DNA of 64,000 nucleotides from Tritrichomonas musculus. Taxonomy: Eukaryota > Parabasalia > Tritrichomonadida > Tritrichomonadidae. A model generated the notes under the pieces. The model was given only the letters and a program-made list of their open reading frames with translations. It was not told the origin of the DNA and did no database searches. The position numbers and the translations under genes are program-made. Where the stretch lies: positions 8,060,001 through 8,124,000 of the forward strand of contig JAPFFF010000003.1 of the NCBI GenBank assembly GCA_039105265.1. The letters run 5' to 3'. Below, in pieces: positions 50,713-60,032 of the stretch; positions within the stretch are counted from its first letter, which is position 1, and every line of letters begins with the position of its first letter.

Positions 50713-52560
50713 ATAAATAATGATTTGAAAATATGTATATACAACTAAACTGTTTTTCTTTTTTGCATACAATTCAATTTTCAATTTATTATTGAAAATC
50801 AATAATTATTTATTTCAAAATTGAGATGATTATTTTCATTATTCAATACTATTCAGAATAATTATTCAAAGTCCTGAAATAATTTAACCCTAACTATGGA
50901 ACCTCTAACAATCATTGTATAAAAATTTAAAAATCAATTGGACTATAATTTTTGAATTTTTTTAAAATATTAATTTTTGAATGAAATCTGGATTCACTTT
51001 TTGTATATGTTATTTTAACACTCATAGAATTTTGTGATGTTTACCTGTTTAAATTGAATTTTGAAAATAAAGTTTATTCAAAATATTTTAAATAAAATTT
51101 AAATAACGTCGTTTCAATAACCCTGTACCGATAATATTAACTATGTACCAGTTCAGAAAATTTCTGATACATTCAAATAATTGAAGAATAGCATGAACAT
51201 ATATTTTCTCAATTATAGAGTGGTACAATTCTCAATTATAAATTCAATCCATTGAATTTTAAATAAATAATAAAACTTTTTGATAATTTTATAATTCGGC
51301 TATCACTTAAAATCAAAGCCAAACAAAAATAACTAACCTCGATTTCTTCCAAAGATCACCATTTTTCTGCCAAGTCCTTTTGCTATTCTTTCAGTACACC
51401 CAAAAAATTTCCTTTCAAACAATTTTCAGTCTGATACCGCTCCAATTCTGAATCATATTTGCATCTTTTTACTACATGTTCTAGCAAAATAACTTAAAAA
51501 AACTCAAGATAAAGTCATTAAATAAGTATATTCAAACCATTTCAATTACAGAAGGCTGTTATCAATGTTTTGTTATTCAGATTTTCGTCTAAATCAAAGT
51601 CAAATTTCCTCAAATGCAAACTTCATATGTTACTACAAGCAAAACATTCAGTAATTTTATCATATTATTTGGTTTATCCTTAGAATTATACGATTATTAA
51701 ATTATTTTTATTTATATTTAAATTTGAATTTCTTTATCTTTAAATAACTCAGTAAATCTGTTTAATGAGTGATATCGTAAAAAATCATTTAAACTTTTGT
51801 TACAAACTTTTTCTAATAAATGCAATAGTAAAACAATTGGGATTCAAAATATTGAATGAGATAATTCAAAATTGGATATATTAATTAAAAAGTTTGTTTT
51901 TTTATGATAAAATGGGTTTTATATTAAATAATTAAGATATATCGTTATAATATTTTAACAGATAGTAACAAAAAAATAAAATATTAAAATAATAATTTTC
52001 ACTAGGAAATAAAGATGAATTGATATATTTTTTAACTTTTTGATAAAATTCAGAGGATGTAAAATAGGTACAAAGTTAATAATTCGGTTCAATATTATTG
52101 AGACGACGTTAGATGTACCAGTACCATTGAATTTTTTTTTATTTTTTATGAATATTCAATTTAAAAAAATGTATGGAAACTCGAAAAAAACGAAATAGAA
52201 ATAACTAGTGAGTTTTAAATCATCATATTTTATAATATGTTTTTATATTGAATTTTATATTATTATAATAGCCATAAAATATTATATTTAAATTTTATTG
52301 TGAGATATATGCAAAATATATAAATTGAATAAATAAAAACTATTAAGTATTCAAAAATACGATTCAAGTAATCCATTATGTAAATCAATAAAAATTTATT
52401 ATACATTGGAAATATGAATGATTATAAATTATAATATATATAATTATTAATTATAATTTAGGTTTCGAAAAATTAAATAAGATATTGGAAATTTAAACTC
52501 TGATTTTAATTTCAATAAAATGTTATTAATTTTATTGAATGATTACATACAATAATTTGA
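50713..52560. other. AT-rich intergenic DNA with a candidate element
   Basis: No gene supported. About 51104-51148 and 52069-52113 are imperfect inverted repeats of each other (TAACGTCGTTTCAATAA at the left, TTATTGAGACGACGTTA at the right, then GTACC motifs), which could bound a roughly 1-kb non-autonomous element. The interior has no open frame of note. The right 450 bp is plain A/T-rich DNA. Confidence 0.4.
51104..52113. mobile_element. Candidate 1-kb element with imperfect 45-bp terminal inverted repeats
   Basis: The two ends share TAACGTCGTyTCAATAA, then ACCGA, then TTAACTwTGTACC in inverted orientation, with one small gap. No target duplication could be assigned with confidence. ATGTACCAGT occurs just inside the left repeat and just outside the right one. 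Coding capacity is absent, so this would be a non-autonomous or decayed transposon. Confidence 0.4.
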
Positions 52561-53493
52561 GAAAATGGACAAGGAAAAATTGATTTATTATATGATGAAT
52601 TCATTGGAACAGTAACTAATGCAGGGTTATTCATTCTTTCTTCAGATACATCCAAAGAAATTTCCATTGATAAATGTATTTTCGATTCATGTTCTTCAAA
52701 TAAATACTGTTGTTTTGATATATCAACACAAACCAATTTGTTTACATTCAAAAATAACATTATTAAGAAAGTTGTTACCAATGATTGTAACCTTTATTTA
52801 GGATCTATAAATTTAAATGATAAAATTGCAAAATTGACACTGTTCAACATATCATTTACAGACAATTTATGCTCTAGTTTATATGGTGGCGGCACTGGAT
52901 TGATGCTTAATGGTATATCTGAACTTTTATTTGATGATTGCTTTTTCATAGGAAATCAAGCAAAACAAGACAAATCAGTAAGCAGACCAATTGAAGATGG
53001 TTATTCATATTACAACGGAGATGGTGGTGCAATTCAAATTGGCTGCCAAAATTCAATGAAAAAGTTATCTGTCATTTTCAATCACTGTGAATTTAAAAAC
53101 AATAAAGCATTTAGACATGGTGGTGCAATTGCTATACAAACCATAAAGGATGTTCAAATTAAAGAATGCACATTTCAGCAAAATCAAGCTAATTATGTTT
53201 TCCCATCAAATAATTTTACATTATCTCAGCAATTTAGTAAATCAGAAGCTTTTTCTGTATCAAATAAATTTACTAATTCTGATAAATTCATAAAAACGGA
53301 TTGCTTTTCTCAATCCAATGGCTTCACTGAGTCCAATGCTTTTCAACAAACAAATGATTTCACTGAGTCCAATGCTTTTCAAAAAACAATTGAATCAAGT
53401 GTTTCAACAGCTGTTGAAGAATTTAATAATCCTCTTTATAACGGCATAACAAGAGATCCTTTTGAACAAGAAATAGATGAAACTGAATTATAA
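52561..53493 (+). pseudogene. Pmp-like surface protein relic with NPLY tail
   Basis: Open from a TGA at 52558 to 53493 (310 codons) with no ATG near its start, so the 5' end is lost. A signal-like MLLILLND lies in another frame just upstream at 52520. Repeats of the chlamydial-type polymorphic membrane protein kind are visible: GGAIQIG and GGAIAIQ, with FKNN and FQQN (FxxN) motifs. They are followed by a 7-residue-periodic Phe/Ser/Asn-rich tract (FTESNAFQ) and a tail NNPLYNGITRDPFEQEID. Trichomonad Pmp-like proteins usually have a membrane span before such a tail, and none is visible here, so an internal deletion is likely. NPLY fits the NPxY endocytic sorting motif. Confidence 0.6.
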
Positions 53494-53849
53494 ATTTTAA
53501 GATCTCTAATCATTAAAAAAATTTTTTTATATCAAATTTGTTATTTAAGAAAGAGTAATCCAACTAAATTAATTGAGTTTGGAACATTCATGTTTGTTAT
53601 TTTATATGATTGTTATTTGAATTTTAGATAATAATTAAATTTTCTTGATTTAAGCTGATATTTACATATTGAAAAAATAAATGGCCAGTTACTTTGAAAA
53701 AGTTCAATTTTCTTGAACAACAAAAATTATTATTTTTCATACAATTTAATTATTTTATTTAATATTTGATGATATATTATATAAAGAAACTTTTTCAGAA
53801 AATAAACTATTTAAAAAGTGAAATTGAATGTTACTGTCAGAATGGAAAT
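53494..53849. other. AT-rich intergenic DNA
   Basis: Nothing recognised between the Pmp-like relic and the kinase relic. Confidence 0.4.
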
Positions 53850-54345
53850 AGTTTACAAAATTTAATTTTCCTGATCTCAGCCGATACAAAAAATTATTTT
53901 CAATTGGAAATGGACAATTCAGCAAAGTTTTTCGTGTAGAAGAAAAAGAATTTTATGAATGACGAAGAAATCCAAGATCCAGAATCCATACTATATCTTT
54001 TTCGGGAAGCTAATTTGATGGTAATGCTTAATCATCCTTCAGTTCTCAAATTTATAGGATATAGTCAATATGATTTTAACAATGATCTATTACCAACAAT
54101 TGTCAGCGAATTTGCAACCAGTGGCTCACTTCGCGATATCATTAATCTTGAAATTTCAGGCCTTGCTCCAGATGATTGGAATTTAACGAAAAAGCTAATT
54201 AATTAGGAATGTCATACATGCATAAGCACAATGCTATTCACCGTGATTTAAAACAAGAAAATGTATTACATGATGAATTTTTGTATCCAAAAATCTCGGA
54301 TTTTGGGTTTTCAAAAATAACCGACATTCTTTTAAAAAGGACAAA
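53850..54345 (+). pseudogene. TKL kinase relic
   Basis: Three consecutive frames carry kinase pieces: YKKLFSIGNGQFSKVFRV (glycine loop) up to a TGA near 53959; then FREANLMVMLNHPSVLKFIG and VSEFATSGSLRDIINLE up to a stop near 54206; then MSYMHKHNAIHRDLKQENVL and ISDFGFSKITD. The VAIK-Lys segment is missing and homology ends soon after DFG. Loss of the C-lobe and multiple stops make it a pseudogene. Confidence 0.7.
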
Positions 54346-54573
54346 TCTAATGATACATATATTCGCTACATTTATGAATTTAGAAAAAATCATTTGTAAC
54401 ATAATTCAATATCATTATTTTTTTTTTGATTTCATGATATTTATTTTATCTTTAAAATTTTAATGAAATGCATTTTAATTAAACTGCTTCTATTAAAATA
54501 TTTATCAAGAAAAAATTGCATAAGAATTTATAATATAAACAATTATATATATAAAAATAAAAACAATAAAAAT

Positions 54574-57072
54574 TTAAAAACCAGTCTTGAATGCATTAAT
54601 AGCATCGATAACTGATGTGTAAGTTGAAATTACAGCAATAACAACTCCAAAAATACCCGTAGTAATATCGACGTTGCAGATTTGCGCCATTTTTATTTTG
54701 TAATATAAAATATAAATTCTCAATTTTTTTATTCATTGAATATTTCACAGAAATGACAATAGAGGAAAAATAAAAAGAGGCGCTCAAACTTTTTGAATAC
54801 CATAAATAGAATTCATGTCACCATTGTTCGGACAATTGGTGTCGGTTTCAAATTAAAAAAACTCAAAAGCAAGCACTACAACAGTCGCATCTCAAGCAAT
54901 ATTTCAAATTTATCTCAACTACAGTTTACCCTTGTCGTAGCACATATTTCAATATCCATTAAACTCGCCTAAACTCAATCTTTGGAACATCTTGTTCCTA
55001 CATCATTCATCCAGAACATCAATCGCTATTTCATTACATCATTACTTATTATCTTAGCCATGTCACAACTCAATCTCACCTAAGTTTCTACCAGATATCT
55101 ATATCTTAATCACACCAACCTCAGCCACTATTTAATCAGAATAAAAGCTCCCAATTCAATCACCTGTTCATTTCACTTGCATCTATCATCTCAGTATCAA
55201 CTCCATAACATTTATATTTTTCATATCAGTTCCTACTCTCAGTCGTCATAATAAAAAATCAACTAAATTAATATTATTCTGATCATATTCATGCGTTTTT
55301 GACTAAAAAGCTTTTTTTAATATTATTTTATGTGAGAATAAATGCTCAATTTATTGAAAAAGTTTAAATTTTAAAGCTTATTTGGTCTAATAAGTAAAAT
55401 CATATTTCTGGGGATGATTGCAATGAAATAATTCTATTTTCCTGTGTTTAGTTTTAATTAAATATAATATTCTCTCAAATAATAATTAAAATTTTACAAA
55501 AAAGCATCATTCTATAAAATTTTTGGAGATTTGAAAAAAATGAAATAATCAAATTAATTAATAAGCTTGAGAATTAAAAAATGGATACATATTGATAATA
55601 ATAACATAAGAATTTTTGAATAATTTTTCTTTTTTTATAATTTGGGAATATTATGCTTATCAAATCAAATATTAGTGGAATTACTTAATGTTTTATACAA
55701 TTATACATGATATTAAGTGATATTTATAATTTATAATAAAGTAAAATTCCCACATTGGAAGATAGAATTTATAATCAAATAGTTTTTCTAAAAAATGGAT
55801 TCGAAAGCATTGCAAAAAAATCTTAAGTAGGTATAATAAAGAAATTAATATTTACTTTTGTCTAATTCAAAAATTTTCTTGTGAATTTTAATTCAATAAT
55901 GTCAATTTCTTTAAATAGACTCCAAACTTATATAACAAATAATATATAAGCTAACTAAGAATAAAATGATAAAATAAACATTCTAAAATTTAAAGAAGTT
56001 TTTTTTTATTATATTTGTGATTTTGCCATCAGAAAAAAAAATTGAGATATACCAAATCTGACTAGTTCATTATATAAATCACCCAATATTAAATATAATT
56101 ATATGCCAATAAACAAAATTGGAATATTTTCAAAAAAGATATTAGCGATTGAAAATTGGTGATATTTGAAAGTATCTGAATTGAATTAATCTGTTATCAT
56201 TTTGCTATAGAGCATATGCTAACTAAGAAAAAAGTCATTAGCCAAAATCAGTTATATCTATCACATATGGAGAAAAATGAAATTCTTTGATTTCGAGTAA
56301 ATTATAAACGGACAAAAAATATAACCATTTTTACGAAATAATCAAAATTGAATGCTTTTTATATAAATAAACTAATATCATTCAAAAAATAATTTTTTTT
56401 CTTTTTAAAATTTCTGAGAATTTCAATTAAAAAAATAAAAATGGCGCAAATCTGCAACGTCGATATTACTACGGGTAGCAAATAAACCGCTTAAAACGTT
56501 TGAAACAGACCATTTTCTATCTGATGCTAAAATATTTAATATAGAAGGAAAAGCGAAACAACCCAAACAACCACCTAAAGCACCACCGATTGTCATTGCA
56601 GGTTTACATTGAGGCAAAAACATTCCCAAAAGAATTGGTATGCAAACAGTTAAGCAAAACACAGACCAATATCTGCAATTGTCTAAATCATATGGATCGT
56701 TAATTTTAAAAATCAAATGACTCCAATTACACATGCAACTTTTCGCAATGATTGGAAATGAAAAACTAACAATTAGAAAGAAACAACCACGAACAACTGT
56801 AAACAAAACATCATTTGACTGAAAAGAATTAAGAAAGTTACCATTAGATTTGTCCCCGAATATTAAATACAACAAAATAGAAGGTGTAATTGTTAAAAAC
56901 GCACTAATAATAAAAGAAGCGACAACCACATTTTTTCTTTTCTTGTAAGATTTTGAAAAAGGTGCCAAAATTGGAATTATTACACACGGCATTGAAAAAG
57001 TCAACGAATACACGCTAAGTGCAGAAAAGATTTGTACAGATACTAATTTAATATCGTAACGTAATTTTTTAT
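54574..57072 (-). pseudogene. Amino-acid transporter (AAAP-like) relic split by an insertion
   Basis: The body runs 57072-56478 on the minus strand: several hydrophobic spans (VVVASFIISAFLTITPSILL, TVVRGCFFLIVSFSFPII) and GGALGGCLGCFAFPSILNIL, which fits the last third of AAAP/SLC38-type amino-acid transporters. It breaks after LSGLFA at 56478. The missing end resumes at 54653 as IFGVVIAVISTYTSVIDAIN and stops at 54574. Removing the 1.8-kb element and one TA joins the pieces in frame (SGLFA|IFGVV). The first half of the transporter is absent: the frame hits a TAA just upstream of a small duplication of CGTTACGAT near 57060-57085. So it is both 5'-truncated and interrupted. Confidence 0.75.
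54654..56477. mobile_element. 1820-bp TA-flanked element with 44-bp terminal inverted repeats
   Basis: The element is 54656-56475. Perfect 44-bp inverted ends begin CCCGTAGTAATATCGACG (54656-54699 and complement 56432-56475). TA dinucleotides at 54654-54655 and 56476-56477 are the target duplication, as for Tc1/mariner/pogo elements. The split transporter frame confirms precise insertion into a single TA. The interior has no open frame above about 65 codons on either strand and no transposase motif I can read, so it is non-autonomous or heavily decayed. A stretch at about 54850-55270 is visibly C/T-rich and G-poor on the plus strand, unlike the rest of the window. Confidence 0.85.
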
Positions 57073-57984
57073 CGTAACGTTATTTTTTTTATTAGAAAAA
57101 TTTTAAAATATAAAATTCTAATTTTCTAAATATGTATTGAAGATAATTTATTATAAATTATATCAATATATTTGTTACGTAATAAGTAATATATCATATC
57201 ATAATAAATATGAAATTCTTCCATATTGAGTGAGTTTTTCATTAAATTAATCAAAAAAATAAAAATGAATTATTTCATGATACATCGAATTACCTTTCAA
57301 TTTAAACAAATACATAGCATCTATATGCAATAGCAATTAATATTTCTTCATAGTGATTAATTGTAAAACTATTCGATTGTGATAAAATAGAACAAAACAA
57401 AATTAAACGACCGTTTAAAATTATATTAAAAAATAAATGTTTCTTTTTAGCAAGCTTAAGTTATTAAAATCAATTGATATTTTAATATATATAATCCATA
57501 TTATAAATAAGCATATATCCGGATTAAATTCTATAATTTATGTTTTCTTTCTTATGAAAATTTTTAATTATTTGTTTTTTTAAATTTCTCAATAATAAGT
57601 ACCTCAGTATTAATGATCATAAATTCAAATGTAATGAAAAAAAAAGATAGATTTGAATTCCACGAAAGATTTCTAATTGAAATATTTTTGCAATTGACGT
57701 CAATATTTGGTTGTGATAATAAAATATCAACAATTTCTGTAGACCCTTTTTGCGAAGCTTATATTAATGGTGTTAAATTAAAAATTTGTATTCTATTCCA
57801 TAAATGATTATAAATAAAATAGCATTAAAAATATTTAATAAATATATCGTAAATTAATGTCAATATTTTCATTCATCAATAAAAGTTTAATGATTTTGAT
57901 GTTTTCTTTTTTAATTGCTACATATAAAGCTGGTTCATGATCTGAAATTTCATGAAATATTTGATTGTGAATTTAAAAAAAAAC
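57073..57984. other. AT-rich intergenic DNA
   Basis: No confident gene. An ATG-initiated 64-codon stretch at 57613-57807 (FHERFLIEIFLQLTSIFGCD) follows CTCAGTATTA, a weak initiator match, but has no recognised domain and may be chance. Confidence 0.4.
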
Positions 57985-57991
57985 AAAAAAA
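57985..57991 (-). terminator. RNA polymerase III terminator of the tRNA gene
   Basis: On the minus strand, T7 directly follows the discriminator base of the tRNA and is followed by G and another T run. This is a standard Pol III stop. Confidence 0.7.
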
Positions 57992-58066
57992 TGGTTGTTA
58001 TGGGAGTTGAACCCATGATTCCTAGATTCTAGGTCTAGTGCCTTCGACCGCTCGGTCCAAACAACC
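57992..58066 (-). tRNA. tRNA-Leu-like (anticodon UAG), atypical
   Basis: Minus strand, 74 nt plus discriminator A. Acceptor stem GGTTGTT/AACAACC is perfect. The D arm GGACCGAGCGGTCGAAGGC is Leu/Ser-like and gives the A box. The anticodon stem CTAGA/TCTAG is perfect, with loop CCTAGAA giving UAG, which reads CUA leucine codons. The T arm ATGGG-TTCAACT-CCCAT is perfect and gives the B box. Oddities: position 33 is C rather than the near-universal U; the variable region is only about 5 nt (GAATC), whereas leucine tRNAs of eukaryotes have a long arm; and the D stem has an A-G mismatch. The T7 stop and intact boxes argue it is transcribed; the oddities leave open a non-decoding or degenerate copy. 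Confidence 0.75.
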
Positions 58067-58293
58067 TTCTTGTTGTTTAAAAAATTATACATTATAATAG
58101 CAATGTATGAAAAACTAAATAATTTTTACAAATAAAATACTATATATGATAATTTTTATTTAAAGATACATATGAATGCATTTTCATCTATTAGTGTCAT
58201 TTACAAAAAAAAACTTAGAATGTATGATAATTGAGTAGCAAAAGGTAATGATAGTTTTTTTCGTAAAAAGTACATTAATCTTAATAAAAAAAC

Positions 58294-59691
58294 ACAAAAA
58301 TTCATAATTACGTCAGTCAAAAGAAAGAACTTCAAAGTACTCTTATAGATCTTCTTGATAATCAAGATAATAATGACTACCAACAATTTATTTTTGATAT
58401 TATCGAATCACAAAAAATTCAAGAGAACCGTGAAGATGTAATAGAACTTCTTTATTTGTTATCAAAAATAGAGAAAAATCATCATCGAAATCAACAATTT
58501 TCTACTAAAATTGAGCAAATTCTGCTATTTTTGAGTGATAAAATCAAACAAACCTTTTCAAATAATGAAATATTCAACATATTCAAAACCAGCAAATTAA
58601 TTCTTCTTTTCTTATATAGAAATGGAATATTAACGATGAATGATTATATTCTTAATTATCTCAAACGAAAAAACTATGACGGTTATTTTTCACCTGAAAT
58701 TGGAGAATTTGAACAGAAAGAAAAATCAGAACATGACACAGAAACAATAACAAATTGTAAAGAGAAACGGTTAATTGGAGAAAATGATGGTTATATTTGT
58801 CAATTAATTCGAAATGATTCAATTGAAGAGTTTGCATATGTAAACAAAACAAATTTATCACTTTCAAAAACAACGATCAAACCGTCATTTTTTGGAACGA
58901 ATTCAATTTTAATTAAAAATAAAGAAATAACATTAATTGAATATGCTGCTTTCTTTGGATCAATTCAAGTTTTTCAATATTTAAATCTAAATAACGTTGA
59001 TTTGAAACCATCTTTATGGTTATATTCAATTCATTCAAAAAATGCTGACTTAATTCATCTCATTGAAGAAAGTGATATCAATCCTCCAAATAATTCATAT
59101 AAAAAATGTTTAGAAGAATCAAATGCCATCATAATGATATCGCTAAATACATTCAAAATATGTATTTATTAAATAAATCAGATTTTTCAAATTTCAAAGA
59201 GAATAAATATTCATATTTTTTCCACTCTCACAATTATGAATTCTTTCCAACTGATTTTAAAAACAAATTCATACATTTTTATTTATGCCAATATAACTAT
59301 ATAAATATTGTTAAAATTTTATTATCACAAAGTATGCGAATAGATTTGAATGAATCAAATATTATTCGACTTTTTTAATGAATAAAATTTTAATTGAATT
59401 TTTTTTAATGAAATTCAAAAACTATTTTTTTTTTTATAATAACGTTTCATAATCAATCATTTAAATAATATTTCATTAACTATATTGCATATTGCAGGAG
59501 AAAAAGATTATCATAAAATTATCAATCTTTTATTGACACAACCAAAATGTAAAATTCCTTCAAACTGTTTTCAAGGATGCAAAAAATTGTCACAGATCAC
59601 GATTCCATCAACAGTGACAGAAATTGGAAGTGGTTCTTTCAGTGGCTGTTCATCATTGAAACCTATTTTGATTTTCCATGTCAATAATTAA
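58294..59691 (+). pseudogene. BspA-like/helical-domain gene relic
   Basis: Homologous along its length to the intact gene at 60033-62891: KELQSTLIDLLDNQDNND, SKIEKNHHRNQQFSTKIEQ (versus HHHRNQHLNERINQ), EYAAFFGSIQVFQYL (versus EYSAFFGSIQIFRYL), KPSLWLYSIHSKNADLIHLI. No ATG is found at the head. The frame shifts near 59117 into IKCHHNDIAKYIQN, ends at 59378, then resumes at 59485 with GEKDYHKIINLLL and one and a half leucine-rich repeats (KLSQITIPSTVTEIGSGSF). So the start, the middle and most of the repeat array are damaged or gone. It points toward its intact paralogue, tail to tail. Confidence 0.75.
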
Positions 59692-60032
59692 GAATCATTT
59701 TTTTTATAAATGTGCATTTGAAAAACGAAAGAAATTGATTGCAACTCTTCGATTTTAAATGTTATTTTCAATTAGTTTATATTCAATAATTGCATAATAT
59801 ATGAACATTATTATTGAACTAAAATATATGTTTTTTATTGATAAGAGTATGCAAATATTCGTTTTTAAGATCTTTATTGAAAAAAAATATTCAATTTTTA
59901 TTTTATGGAAAATACAAATTGAGATGATAAAATGATTTAATTTTATACTATTTATCTTATATTATGATAAATATTCATTTATTTATTTTAAATTAAATAT
60001 TAAATACTTTGAATTACTAGATGTTTATTAAT
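59692..60032. other. AT-rich intergenic DNA between convergent paralogues
   Basis: Nothing recognised. The shared 3' flank of the decayed and intact BspA-like genes. Confidence 0.4.
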
